Shown here in pieces: positions 39,245 through 48,515 of a DNA stretch of 64,000 bases. The notes beneath the pieces are model-generated. The model searched no databases, was not told where the DNA came from, and saw only the letters and a program-made list of their open reading frames with translations. This DNA is from Ruania zhangjianzhongii (lineage in GTDB: Bacteria; Actinomycetota; Actinomycetes; Actinomycetales; Beutenbergiaceae), in the NCBI RefSeq assembly GCF_008000995.1, contig NZ_CP042828.1, positions 3,028,882 through 3,092,881 on the forward strand, given 5' to 3'. Made by a program: the position numbers and the translations under genes. Position 1 is the first letter of the stretch, and every line of letters starts with the position of its first letter.

Positions 39245-40455
39245 AGCAAGTTCCTCAGATAGTTGATGGCGAGCAGGATCAGGAAGAGCACTCCGGCGAT
39301 CGCGAGCACGAACTGTGCCGTCGGCAGCTTCAGTGCCCCGCGCTCTGGCACACGGCCGAGCCAGACGAGCAGGACGCCGATCGCCGGGACCACGAAGATG
39401 GTCACCGCCTGGGCGGTGATGATCAGCTGGACCGGCAGTCCGCCGAAGATGGTGGCCACCACGCCACCGAGGACGATGACGGCGGTGATGCATAGCTTCA
39501 CCTTGCGGGAGGACAGCCCGCCCTCCTCGATGTTCAGTGCGCCAGCGAGCATGCCGCCACCGATCGTGGAGTTGCCGATCAGGGAGGAGAACGCGGCTGC
39601 CCAGAGACCGAGCGCGAACAGGGTCGAGGCCCAGCCGCCGATCGCCGGTTCCAGGATGGCGGCCATATCTGCCGGGGACTGCACGCTCGCCCCGCGCGGG
39701 TTCAGCACCGCGGCGGCGGCCACCATGATGACGAAGGACAGGCCGCCCAGGATCAGCGTTCCGGTGACCGCATCCTTGCGCGCGGTCCGGTAGTCGGCCG
39801 CCGTCCAGCCCTTCTCCCGCACCAGCTGGATCTGGTAGAGCGCACCGACCACGGAGAAGGTGGTGGCGGCCGCGCCGACCACGAGGGCTGCTGAGCCCGA
39901 GGGGAAGCTCGGCACGAGCCCAGCGACAACCTGGCCGAAGTCCGGTCGAGCCACCACCATGGTGAGCACGAAGATGACCACTAGCGCGAGGATGATCACC
40001 ACCATCACCCGCTCGAGCTGACGATAGAACGAGGGCAGCCAGACGAAGCCGAGCGCCACGAGGGTGAACAGGATCGCGAACAGTGTCGAGTCCCCGCCGA
40101 ACAGCACCGACATCGCCGCACCGGTGCCCGCCGAGTTCCCGGCCTGGAAGCTGGCGGTCACCGCGAAGGCACCCAGACCCACCAGCACCCCGGCCACCCG
40201 GGTGAAGCGCTTGGAGATCGTCCCGATCGGTCCGGAATCGGTGCTCAGCCCGATCCGCACGCACAGGTCGACGAAGCAGAGCATCAGGACCGTAGCGATC
40301 ACCGGCACCCAGACCAGGTCGTAGGCAAAGTCCGCACCCATCGAGCTGGCAGTGGTGATACTCCCTGGTCCGAACACGAGCGCGGCAGTGATGAACGCCG
40401 GCCCGAGCTTGGCAAACCCGCGCCGCGGTGGCGCCGATGAAGACGTCGATGTCAT
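39241..40455 (-). CDS. Nramp-family-like transporter lacking canonical metal-site motifs
   Basis: 404 aa with about 11 membrane segments. The first helix carries KLGPAFITAALVFGPGSITTAS, aligned with the Nramp DPGN segment but reading GPGS. The helix-6 region GAAATTFSVVGALYQIQLVREKG has no MPHN/MPH motif. Since the Asp, Asn, Met and His that bind Mn2+/Fe2+ are absent, metal transport as in MntH is doubtful. It heads an operon with an epimerase and a DapA-type aldolase and faces a LacI regulator, suggesting an organic acid or sugar-derived substrate. Start ATG 40455. Confidence 0.85.
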   Translation of the reverse strand: MTSTSSSAPPRRGFAKLGPAFITAALVFGPGSITTASSMGADFAYDLVWVPVIATVLMLCFVDLCVRIGLSTDSGPIGTISKRFTRVAGVLVGLGAFAVTASFQAGNSAGTGAAMSVLFGGDSTLFAILFTLVALGFVWLPSFYRQLERVMVVIILALVVIFVLTMVVARPDFGQVVAGLVPSFPSGSAALVVGAAATTFSVVGALYQIQLVREKGWTAADYRTARKDAVTGTLILGGLSFVIMVAAAAVLNPRGASVQSPADMAAILEPAIGGWASTLFALGLWAAAFSSLIGNSTIGGGMLAGALNIEEGGLSSRKVKLCITAVIVLGGVVATIFGGLPVQLIITAQAVTIFVVPAIGVLLVWLGRVPERGALKLPTAQFVLAIAGVLFLILLAINYLRNLL

Positions 40456-40558
40456 GAGAAAGCCTTTTCTTAGGGAGATTTCTGACGACCGTAGGAGATG
40501 AGCCAGGTGCGCGTCAAGTGGTCGGCGGGTGCGGCTCGGTGCTCTACTCTCTACAGGC

Positions 40559-41572
40559 ATGGCGGTGAACCTGCGGGATGTCGCGCGCCGGGCGGATGTC
40601 TCGGTGCCGACGGCCTCCCGGGTGCTCTCCGGCAGCACCTACCCGGTGGCCCAGGACCTGCGCCTCCGGGTGATCGAGGCCGCGCGCGACCTGGACTATG
40701 TACCGAACGCCCAGGCGCAGGCACTGCTCAGCGGTGACCCGCGCACTGTCGGGGTGCTGGTCGGTACCGTGGACGACCCGTACTTCTCCGAGATCGTCAA
40801 CGGCGTGCAGGACGTTGCCACCGCCCGGCACCTGCTGGTCACCATCTGCAACACCGACCGGGACATCGACCGGGAGCTGGAATACTTCCGCCTGCTCCAG
40901 GCACACCGCACCGGGTATGTGATCATCGCCGGATCCGGACTGGTGGACGAGGCGTACATCGCCGGGATGGACGCCCGGATCCGGTCCTTCACTGCCAGCG
41001 GTGGGCGGGCGGTGGCGATCGGAGCGCCGCAGGTCCCGGTGGACCGGGTCGTCACCGACAACGCCGGCGGGGCACGTGCCCTGGGTCGGCATCTGCTCGA
41101 CCTGGGGCATCGGCAGATCGGTGTACTGGTCGGCGTGGCCAACGTCGGCTCCACGATCGAGCGCCTGGACGGCCTGCGCTCCGTGGCCGAGGACGCGGGC
41201 GGGGTGCTGCACCTGCGCCGCGGTGAGGCCACCCGGGACGCGGGCTATACCGGTGCCGGCGAGCTGCTTGCGGCGCACCCGGAGATCACTGCCCTGGTGG
41301 GAACGGCGGACCAGATGGCGATCGGTGCCCTGTCCTGGCTGCGCGACCACGGTCGCCGCGTCCCCGACGAGGTCTCGGTGGCCGGGTTCAACGACATCGC
41401 GGTCTCCCGGGACCTGCAGCTGACCTCGGTGCGGCTGCCGCTACGGCAGATGGGCTCGGCCGCACTGACGCTCGCCCTCACCCCGGCACCGGACCAGGAG
41501 CTGATCGAGACCGCACTGCCCACACAGCTGGTGGTACGGGCCACGACCGCAGCCCCACCTGCAGCCACCTGA
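40559..41572 (+). CDS. LacI-family transcriptional regulator
   Basis: 337 aa from ATG 40559. The HTH NLRDVARRADVSVPTASRVLSGS is followed by the hinge and a periplasmic-binding-protein core (TVGVLVGTVDDPYFSEIVNGV, GHRQIGVLVG, ADQMAIGALSWLRDHGRRVPDEVSVAGFNDI). It faces the transporter-epimerase-aldolase operon across 103 bp and probably represses it. No convincing operator could be picked out by eye; a weak inverted repeat AGAAA/TTTCT lies at 40457-40470. The start may be leaderless (CTCTAC a few bases upstream). Confidence 0.93.
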   Translation: MAVNLRDVARRADVSVPTASRVLSGSTYPVAQDLRLRVIEAARDLDYVPNAQAQALLSGDPRTVGVLVGTVDDPYFSEIVNGVQDVATARHLLVTICNTDRDIDRELEYFRLLQAHRTGYVIIAGSGLVDEAYIAGMDARIRSFTASGGRAVAIGAPQVPVDRVVTDNAGGARALGRHLLDLGHRQIGVLVGVANVGSTIERLDGLRSVAEDAGGVLHLRRGEATRDAGYTGAGELLAAHPEITALVGTADQMAIGALSWLRDHGRRVPDEVSVAGFNDIAVSRDLQLTSVRLPLRQMGSAALTLALTPAPDQELIETALPTQLVVRATTAAPPAAT

Positions 41573-41589
41573 TCGAGGGCCCAGCCCCT

Positions 41590-43314
41590 TCACCGCGGAA
41601 TGTTGCGCAGGTTCGAGCGTGCCAGCTGCAGCATCCGGCCGACTCCCCCGTCCAGCACGGTGCGGGTGGCGGCCAGCGCGAACCCCTTCACCTGTCCGCC
41701 GGTGATCGTGGGCGGCAGCGAGAGCGCATCCGGATCGGTGCGTACGTCCAGCAGCGACGGCCCCGGGTGGGCCAGCGCCGCAGTCAGCGCTTCGCGCACC
41801 TTCTCCGGCTCGGTGACTGTGCTGGCCTCGATCCCGCACCCGCGGGCGATCGCGGCGAAGTCTGCCGTGTGGTCGGTGCCGAAGTAGGGGTAGCCGGCGA
41901 CCATCTGCTCCAGCCGGATCATGCCCAGCGATCCGTTGTTGAACACCACCACGGTCAGCGGGAGGTTCTGTTCGGCGGCGGTGAGCAGCTCACCCAGCAG
42001 CATCGCCAGCCCGCCGTCACCGGAGATGGAGATCACCTGGCGGCCGGGATAGGCCTTCTGCGCCCCGATGGCATGCGGGAGCGCATTCGCCATCGTTCCG
42101 TGCCGGAAGGAGCCGATCACCCGCCGGCGGCCGTTCGGGGTGAGGTAGCGGGCCGCCCAGACGTTGCACATTCCGGTGTCCACCGTGAAGATCGCGTCCT
42201 CTGCGGCCACCTCGTCGAGCACATCGGCCACGTACTCGGGGTGGATCGGGCGCAGGTGGGCGACGTCCTTGGTGTAGGCGTCCACCACCTTGGTCAGGGC
42301 ACGTTCGTGCCGGCGGAGCATGTCGTCGAGGAACTTGCGACGGGTCTTCACCTTCACGGTGTCCATGACGGCTGCGAGGGTCAGGCCGACATCGCCGCAG
42401 ATGCCCAGCTCCAGCGGGGTGCGGCGGCCGAGCGCCTCCGCGGCGGCGTCCACCTGCACGGTGTTGCGCTGCGGCAGGAACTCCGGGTACGGGAAGTCGG
42501 TGCCGAGCAGCAGCACCAGGTCCGCTTCGTGCAGCGCCTCGTGGCAGGCGCCGTAGCCGAGCAGACCGCTCATCCCCACGTCGTACGGGTTGTCGTGCTG
42601 AATCCACTCCTTGCCGCCGAGGGAGTGCCCGACCGGTGCCTTCACCTTCTCCGCAAACGCCAGCACCTCCTCGCGGCTGTCCGCCACTCCGGCACCGGCG
42701 AAGATCGCGACCTTCTCTGCGGCGTTCACCAGTGCGGCCAGCTCGGCCACCCGCTGCGGATCCGGAGCCATCCGTCCGGGCGGGATCGGCACGCAGGTGG
42801 GTACGCGGCCGCGTGCGTCCCGCGCGCTCACGTCCCCCGGGAGCACCAGCACGGACACCCCCCGCTTGCCGACCGCCGTCTGCATGGCGATCCGCAGGGC
42901 ACGCGGGAGCTGTTCGACGCCGTTGATCATCTCGCACCAGTGGCTGCACTCCACGAACAGCCGCTCCGGGTGGGTTTCCTGGAAGTAGGTGGACCCGATC
43001 TGCGCCGAAGGGATGTGCGAGGCGATCGCCAGCACCGGTGCCCCGGTGCGGTGCGCGTCGTACAGACCCTGGATCAGGTGGGTGTTGCCCGGCCCGCAGC
43101 TGGCGGCGCAGACGGCGAGCTCACCGGTGAGCTGGGCGTCGGCCGCGGCGGCGAGCGCAGCGGACTCCTCGTTGTGACAGTGCACCCACTCCATATCGTC
43201 GTGCGTGCGGATGGCCTCGGTGATCGGGTTCAGGCTGTCCCCCACCAACCCGTAGATACGGCGTACGCCCGCCGCATGCAGAGTGTCGACCAGTTGTTCG
43301 GCAGCGGTGGGCAC
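41590..43314 (-). CDS. poxB: Pyruvate dehydrogenase (quinone) / pyruvate oxidase, ThDP-dependent
   Basis: 574 aa. Catalytic glutamate in WVHCHNEESAALAAAADAQ, ThDP-Mg motif ISGDGGLAMLLGELLTAAEQNLPLTVVVFNN split between about residues 430 and 460, and the FAD region LLLLGTDFPYPEFLP. The C-terminal VLDGGVGRMLQLARSNLRNIPR is the PoxB-type membrane or lipid-responsive tail. It converts pyruvate to acetate and CO2 with electrons to quinone. It is a single gene, convergent with lacI. Confidence 0.92.
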   Translation of the reverse strand: MPTAAEQLVDTLHAAGVRRIYGLVGDSLNPITEAIRTHDDMEWVHCHNEESAALAAAADAQLTGELAVCAASCGPGNTHLIQGLYDAHRTGAPVLAIASHIPSAQIGSTYFQETHPERLFVECSHWCEMINGVEQLPRALRIAMQTAVGKRGVSVLVLPGDVSARDARGRVPTCVPIPPGRMAPDPQRVAELAALVNAAEKVAIFAGAGVADSREEVLAFAEKVKAPVGHSLGGKEWIQHDNPYDVGMSGLLGYGACHEALHEADLVLLLGTDFPYPEFLPQRNTVQVDAAAEALGRRTPLELGICGDVGLTLAAVMDTVKVKTRRKFLDDMLRRHERALTKVVDAYTKDVAHLRPIHPEYVADVLDEVAAEDAIFTVDTGMCNVWAARYLTPNGRRRVIGSFRHGTMANALPHAIGAQKAYPGRQVISISGDGGLAMLLGELLTAAEQNLPLTVVVFNNGSLGMIRLEQMVAGYPYFGTDHTADFAAIARGCGIEASTVTEPEKVREALTAALAHPGPSLLDVRTDPDALSLPPTITGGQVKGFALAATRTVLDGGVGRMLQLARSNLRNIPR

Positions 43315-43420
43315 AGCTCTTCCTCCCGGATGGATCGCGATAGCGGTAGTCCATCACCCCGCGGCCTCCTCCGCATCCGGCGTGCCGCGTGACTGACCGA
43401 TTCTCGACGGCGGAGCTCGC

Positions 43421-44806
43421 CTACCGCAGGTAGGCCAGCTGGGGGTGCGTGGCCAGGAAGTCCTCGAGTACCTCGGCGGCCACGGCCACACTGTCGGTCA
43501 GCGGGTGGGCGGCCAGGGCCCTCAGGGCCGCGTCCCTGCTACCGGTGAGGGCGGCCTCGATGGTGCACCGCTCCACGTACTTCACGGTCGTGACCAGGCC
43601 CCGCGCATAGCCGGGCAACGGGTCGACCGGGAGCGGATGCACCCCTGCGGCATCCACCCGACAGGGCACCTCGATCACCGCCTGCTCGTCCAGCTCGCGA
43701 AGCAGCCCAGCGTTGGGGACGTTCAAGATCAGCTCGGCTCCGTCGTCGTGCGCGATCGCGTGCATGATCGCCAACGCCACCTGGTCATACCCTCCGGAGA
43801 CCAGATCGCTCTCGTCCCGCTCGAAGCTGCCCGCCGCCTCCCGGTTGGTGGCCATGTAGGTGGCCTCCCGGTCGGCGCGGGTGCGCTCCCACAGCGCCTC
43901 AGCCTGCTCCGCCGGCAGGTCGGACGCCGCGGCGTAGAAGCCGCCCTGCTGCTGCTCCAGGTAGACGCCGCGGGTGGCTTCTGCCGCCGCTTCGGCGGCC
44001 CGGGCCTCGCGCTGATAGTAGAAGTAGTGCAGGTACTCGTTCGGCACTGCGCCGAGGGTCTGGATCCACCCGGGGGTGAACAGCCGTCCCTCTTCGAAGG
44101 AGGCGATCAGGTCCGGCCGGGCGAGCAGCTCGCCGAGCACGTCCACCCCGTCCACCTGCAGCCCGCGCAGCCAGCCCAGGTGATTTAGCCCGATGTAGTC
44201 CACGTGCACGGTACTGCCGCCCAGGCCCACACCGGCCGCACTGCCCGGGGCCACCAGGTCGGCACCCTCCAGCGTGGTGAGGACTCGGCGTGCCAGCCCC
44301 ACCGGAGAGTCGCAGATGCCGATCACGCGTTCACCGAGGATGCTGGTCATCACCTCGGTGACCATGCCGGCGGGGTTGGTGAAGTTGATCACCCAGGCCT
44401 CGGGGCACACGGCGCGGATCCGTTCGGCCAGGCTGGCCACCACGGGCAGACCGCGCAGTGCGTAGCTGATACCGCCCACACCGGTGGTCTCCTGCCCGAT
44501 CAGGCCGTGCCGCAGGGCGATCCGCTCGTCCGCGGCCCTCCCGGCGGTGCCACCCACCCGGATCGCGGAGAACACGAAGTCGGCGCCGACCAGCGCCTCG
44601 TCCAGCTCGGTGCACACCACGACCTCGGGAACATCCGCCCGGCCTGCCGCCTGCGCGCTGAGCACCTGCGCGATACCACGCGCGCGCACGGGGTCGGTGT
44701 CGTAGAGCCGTACCTGGGTGACCCGCTCCGGGGAGGCGTCGGCCAGCAGGGCCCGGTACACCAGGGGGACCCGGAAGCCGCCTCCGCCGAGGATCGTCAG
44801 TCGCAC
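43421..44806 (-). CDS. Glycoside hydrolase family 4, 6-phospho-beta-glucosidase-like
   Basis: 461 aa from GTG 44806. NAD-binding MRLTILGGGGFRVPLVYRALL, the arginine-glycine motif FSAIRVGGTAGRAADERIAL, NPAGMVTEV, the Mn2+ ligands in GICDSPVGLARR (Cys) and YIGLNHLGWL (His), and the NVPNAGLLREL tail mark GH4. These enzymes use NAD+ and Mn2+ redox chemistry to split phosphorylated or free glycosides. No PTS or binding-protein genes are adjacent. The 151 bp upstream to metH holds no recognised element. Confidence 0.9.
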   Translation of the reverse strand: MRLTILGGGGFRVPLVYRALLADASPERVTQVRLYDTDPVRARGIAQVLSAQAAGRADVPEVVVCTELDEALVGADFVFSAIRVGGTAGRAADERIALRHGLIGQETTGVGGISYALRGLPVVASLAERIRAVCPEAWVINFTNPAGMVTEVMTSILGERVIGICDSPVGLARRVLTTLEGADLVAPGSAAGVGLGGSTVHVDYIGLNHLGWLRGLQVDGVDVLGELLARPDLIASFEEGRLFTPGWIQTLGAVPNEYLHYFYYQREARAAEAAAEATRGVYLEQQQGGFYAAASDLPAEQAEALWERTRADREATYMATNREAAGSFERDESDLVSGGYDQVALAIMHAIAHDDGAELILNVPNAGLLRELDEQAVIEVPCRVDAAGVHPLPVDPLPGYARGLVTTVKYVERCTIEAALTGSRDAALRALAAHPLTDSVAVAAEVLEDFLATHPQLAYLR

Positions 44807-44957
44807 ACCGTGATCATGTCACCTTTCCACCGCTGCCCCGCACGCCGACCGCCGCCTCGTGCGAAACCGGCATCGGAGGTAGCTTCCGGGGATGGAAGCA
44901 GGGTAGAGGTTCGCTCCGATCCCACAGGGTGCCTCGGCATGGTGTGGCCCCGCCCGC

Positions 44958-47900
44958 TCACACCGAGAAGTACTTCGCCTCCGGGTGGTGGAACACCAGC
45001 GCGTCGGTGGACTGCTCCGGGTGCAGCTGCAGCTCCTCGCTCAGGCTCACCCCGATCCGGTCCGGGCGCAGCAGCTCGACGATCTTGGCGCGGTCGGCCA
45101 AGTCCGGGCAGGCCGGGTAGCCGAAGGAGTACCGGGCGCCGCGGTAGGCCACCTTGAACATCCCCTCCAGGTTCTCCGGGTCCTCAGCAGCGAAGCCGAG
45201 CTCCTCGCGCACCCGGGCGTGCCAGTACTCGGCGAGTGCCTCGGTCAGCTGCACCGAGAGCCCGTGCAGCTCCATGTACTCCCGGTACCGGTTCTCGGCG
45301 AACAGCTCGGCGGTACGCTCGGCCACCCGCGGTCCCACGGTGACCAGCTGCATCCCGATCAGGTCCACCTCCCCGGACTCGCGCGGCCGGACGAAGTCGG
45401 CCAGGCAGAGGTGCCGGTCCCGGTGCTGGCGGGGGAAGGAGAACCGGAGCCGCTCGGTGCCGGCCTGGCCGCCGGAACCACCGTCCGGCCCGTCGTGGTG
45501 CAGGATCACCAGATCATCACCCTCGGCCACCGCCGGGAAGTACCCGTACACCACCGACGGGATCAGCAGGTCGTCCGTAGCGATCTGCTCCAACCACTGC
45601 CGCAGCCGCGGGCGGCCCTCCGTGGCCACCAGCTCCTCATAGCTCGGCCCCTCACCCCGGCTCGGCTTCAGGCCCCACTGCCCCATGAACGTCGCGCGCT
45701 CGTCCAGGAAGCTCGCATAGCCGGCCTGGGCGATGCCCTTCACCACCCGGGTCCCCCAGAACGGTGGGGTCGGGATGGTGTTGTCCAGGGCGACGTCGGA
45801 ACGCGCCGGGAGGTCCTCGGGTGCGGTCTCGGTGAGGGTCACCTGGGCATGCCGGCGCTTCTTCAGCGGCGGCAGGCCGACGGCGTCCGGTGCCTCTCCC
45901 CGTGCGATCCGCACCAGCGGCTCCATCAGGCGCAGCCCTTCGAAGGCGTCCCGGGCGTAACGCACCTGGCCGCCGTAGAGGTCGGCGAGGTCGTCCTCGA
46001 CGTACACCCGGGTCAGCGCTGCCCCACCGAGCAGCACCGGGTAGGCGCCGGCCAGGTCGCGCCCGTTCAGCTCTTCGAGGTTCTCCTTCATCACCACGGT
46101 GGACTTCACCAGCAGCCCGCTCATCCCGATCACGTCGGCCTGGTGGGTCTGCGCGGCTTCGATGAACGCGGCCACCGGCTGCTTGATGCCGAGGTTCACC
46201 ACCGTGTACCCGTTGTTGGACAGGATGATGTCCACCAGGTTCTTACCGATGTCGTGCACGTCTCCGCGCACGGTGCCGATCACGATAGTGCCCTTGCCGG
46301 CATCATCGGCGATCTTCTCCATATGCGGTTCCAGGTGCGCCACGGCGGTCTTCATCGTCTCCGCGGACTGCAGCACGAACGGCAGCTGCATCTCACCGGC
46401 ACCGAACCGCTCGCCGACCACCTTCATCCCGGCGAGCAGGTGGTCGTTGACGATGTCCAGCGCCTTCCACCCCTCGGCCAGACCGGCGTCCAGGTCCTCG
46501 ACCAGGCCCTTCATCTCGCCGTCGATGATCCGGCGGGCGAGCCGCTCGTCCAGCGGGAGGGCCGCCAGCTCGGCAGCACGCGCATCCTTCATCGCGGCGG
46601 TGTCCACCCCGGAGAACACCTCGAGAAGGTGCGCCAGGGGATCGTGGGACATCGCGCCGTCACTGTCATAGACGCGTTTGTCCCAGACCAGGTCCAGCGC
46701 AGCCTGGCGTTGTTCGTCCGGGATCGAAGCGAGCGGGAGGATCTTCGCGGCATGCACGATCGCCGAGTCCAGCCCGGCCTCGACGGCTTCGTGCAGGAAC
46801 ACCGAGTTCAGCACCACCCGGGCGGCCGGATTCAGCCCGAAGGACACGTTCGAGACACCCAGCGTGGTGTGTACCCCGGGGTAGCGGGCCTTGAGCTGAC
46901 GGATCGCCTCGATCGTCTCGATCGCGTCCCGCCGGGTCTCCTCCTGGCCGGTGGCGATCGGGAAGGTGAGGGCGTCGACGATGATGTCCTGCACCGCCAT
47001 CCCCCACCGGGTGGTGAGGTCCTCGATCAGCCGGGAGGCCACAGCGACCTTGTGCTCGGCGGTGCGGGCCTGGCCCTGCTCGTCGATGGTCAGTGCCACC
47101 ACAGCAGCGCCGTGCTCCTGGACCAGGGGCATCACTCGGGCGTAGCGGGAGGTGGGGCCATCGCCGTCCTCGAAGTTCACCGAGTTCACCACGGCCCGCC
47201 CGCCGACCAGCTCGAGCCCGGCCTGGATCACCTCCGGCTCGGTGGAGTCGATCACCAGCGGCAGCGTGGATGCGCTCGCCAGGCGGGAGATCACCTCGTG
47301 GGCGTCGCGGACCCCGTCTCGGCCGACGTAGTCGATGCACACGTCCAGCAGGTGCGCGCCGTCGCGGGTCTGGGCGCGGGCGATCTGGGTGCACTCGTCC
47401 CAGTTCTCCGCGAGCATCGCCTCCCGGAACGCCTTCGAACCGTTGGCGTTGGTGCGCTCCCCGATCGCCAGGAACGCGGCGTCCTGGTCGAAGTCGGTGT
47501 GCGAGTACAGGCTCGCCACGCCGTAGGTCGGTTCGGGGGTGCGGGGCGTGACCGGCTTGCCGTGCACGGCCTCGACCACGGCGCGCAGGTGCTCCGGGGT
47601 GGTGCCGCAGCAGCCGCCCACCAGGGACAGGCCGAACTCCCCGGTGAACTGGGTGTGCGCGGCGGCCAGCTCGGCCGGGGTGAGCGGGTACTCGGCACCG
47701 TTCTTGCCGAGCACCGGCAGGCCGGCGTTCGGCTGGCAGGTGACCGGGATCGATGCGTGCTTGGCGAGGTGGCGCAGGTGCTCGCTCATCTGCTCCGGCC
47801 CGGTCGCGCAGTTCAGCCCGATCGCATCGATGCCCAGGGCCTGCAGCACCGTCAGTGCGGCACCGATCTCCGATCCCATCAGCATGGTGCCGGTGGTCTC

Positions 47901-48488
47901 CACCGTCACCTGGGCGATGATCGGGATGTCGACGGCGGTGCGCTCCCGGGCGACCTTCACGGCGTTGATCGCCGCTTTCGTCTGCAGCAGGTCCTGGCTG
48001 GTCTCGATCAGGATCGCGTCCGCGCCGCCGCGGATCAGGCCTTCGGCCTGGTCGGCGAAGCTGGCCTTGAGGTCGGCGTAGGGCACGTGCCCGAGGCTGG
48101 GCAGCTTGGTTCCTGGGCCCATCGCGCCGAGCACCCAGCGGGGGCGATCGGGGCGAGCGTGCTTGTCCGCGGAGCGGCGGGCGATGGCGGCACCGGCCTC
48201 AGCGAGCTCGGCGATCCGCTCCACGATGTCGTAGTCGCCCAGGTTGGAGGCGTTCGCGCCGAACGTGTTCGTCTCCACGCAGTCCACTCCGACGGCGAAG
48301 TACGCGTCGTGGATGCTTTCGATCACGTCCGGGCGGGTGACGTTGAGGATCTCGTTGCAGCCCTCCAGGTCGTCGAAGTCCGCGAGGGTGAGCTCTGCGT
48401 CCTGCAACATGGTGCCCATCGCGCCATCGGCGACCACCACTCGGGTCCGCAGGGCTTCGAACAGGGCAGTAGATCGATCTGGGCGCAT
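44958..48488 (-). CDS. metH: Cobalamin-dependent methionine synthase MetH
   Basis: 1176 aa, complete. Homocysteine-binding barrel with zinc cysteines (GLNCATGPE; VGGCCGTTPEH), pterin-binding domain (AFLAIGERTNANGSKAFREAM; NSVNFEDGDG), the cap and B12 domain (VRGDVHDIGKNLVDIILSNNGYTV, His of DxHxxG as the cobalt ligand), and the AdoMet reactivation domain (VVYGYFPAVAEGDDL; RYSFGYPACPDL). It methylates homocysteine from methyl-THF. It starts 27 bp after the ECF41 gene on the same strand; there is no room for a cobalamin riboswitch directly upstream. Confidence 0.97.
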   Translation of the reverse strand: MRPDRSTALFEALRTRVVVADGAMGTMLQDAELTLADFDDLEGCNEILNVTRPDVIESIHDAYFAVGVDCVETNTFGANASNLGDYDIVERIAELAEAGAAIARRSADKHARPDRPRWVLGAMGPGTKLPSLGHVPYADLKASFADQAEGLIRGGADAILIETSQDLLQTKAAINAVKVARERTAVDIPIIAQVTVETTGTMLMGSEIGAALTVLQALGIDAIGLNCATGPEQMSEHLRHLAKHASIPVTCQPNAGLPVLGKNGAEYPLTPAELAAAHTQFTGEFGLSLVGGCCGTTPEHLRAVVEAVHGKPVTPRTPEPTYGVASLYSHTDFDQDAAFLAIGERTNANGSKAFREAMLAENWDECTQIARAQTRDGAHLLDVCIDYVGRDGVRDAHEVISRLASASTLPLVIDSTEPEVIQAGLELVGGRAVVNSVNFEDGDGPTSRYARVMPLVQEHGAAVVALTIDEQGQARTAEHKVAVASRLIEDLTTRWGMAVQDIIVDALTFPIATGQEETRRDAIETIEAIRQLKARYPGVHTTLGVSNVSFGLNPAARVVLNSVFLHEAVEAGLDSAIVHAAKILPLASIPDEQRQAALDLVWDKRVYDSDGAMSHDPLAHLLEVFSGVDTAAMKDARAAELAALPLDERLARRIIDGEMKGLVEDLDAGLAEGWKALDIVNDHLLAGMKVVGERFGAGEMQLPFVLQSAETMKTAVAHLEPHMEKIADDAGKGTIVIGTVRGDVHDIGKNLVDIILSNNGYTVVNLGIKQPVAAFIEAAQTHQADVIGMSGLLVKSTVVMKENLEELNGRDLAGAYPVLLGGAALTRVYVEDDLADLYGGQVRYARDAFEGLRLMEPLVRIARGEAPDAVGLPPLKKRRHAQVTLTETAPEDLPARSDVALDNTIPTPPFWGTRVVKGIAQAGYASFLDERATFMGQWGLKPSRGEGPSYEELVATEGRPRLRQWLEQIATDDLLIPSVVYGYFPAVAEGDDLVILHHDGPDGGSGGQAGTERLRFSFPRQHRDRHLCLADFVRPRESGEVDLIGMQLVTVGPRVAERTAELFAENRYREYMELHGLSVQLTEALAEYWHARVREELGFAAEDPENLEGMFKVAYRGARYSFGYPACPDLADRAKIVELLRPDRIGVSLSEELQLHPEQSTDALVFHHPEAKYFSV

Positions 48489-48515
48489 GGGCTCAGTGTA
48501 GGAGCGTCGGGAGGC

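Noticed and set aside
48489-48515. Cobalamin riboswitch upstream of metH
   Set aside because: The gap to the upstream gene is only 27 bp and no B12-box-like conserved segment is seen there.
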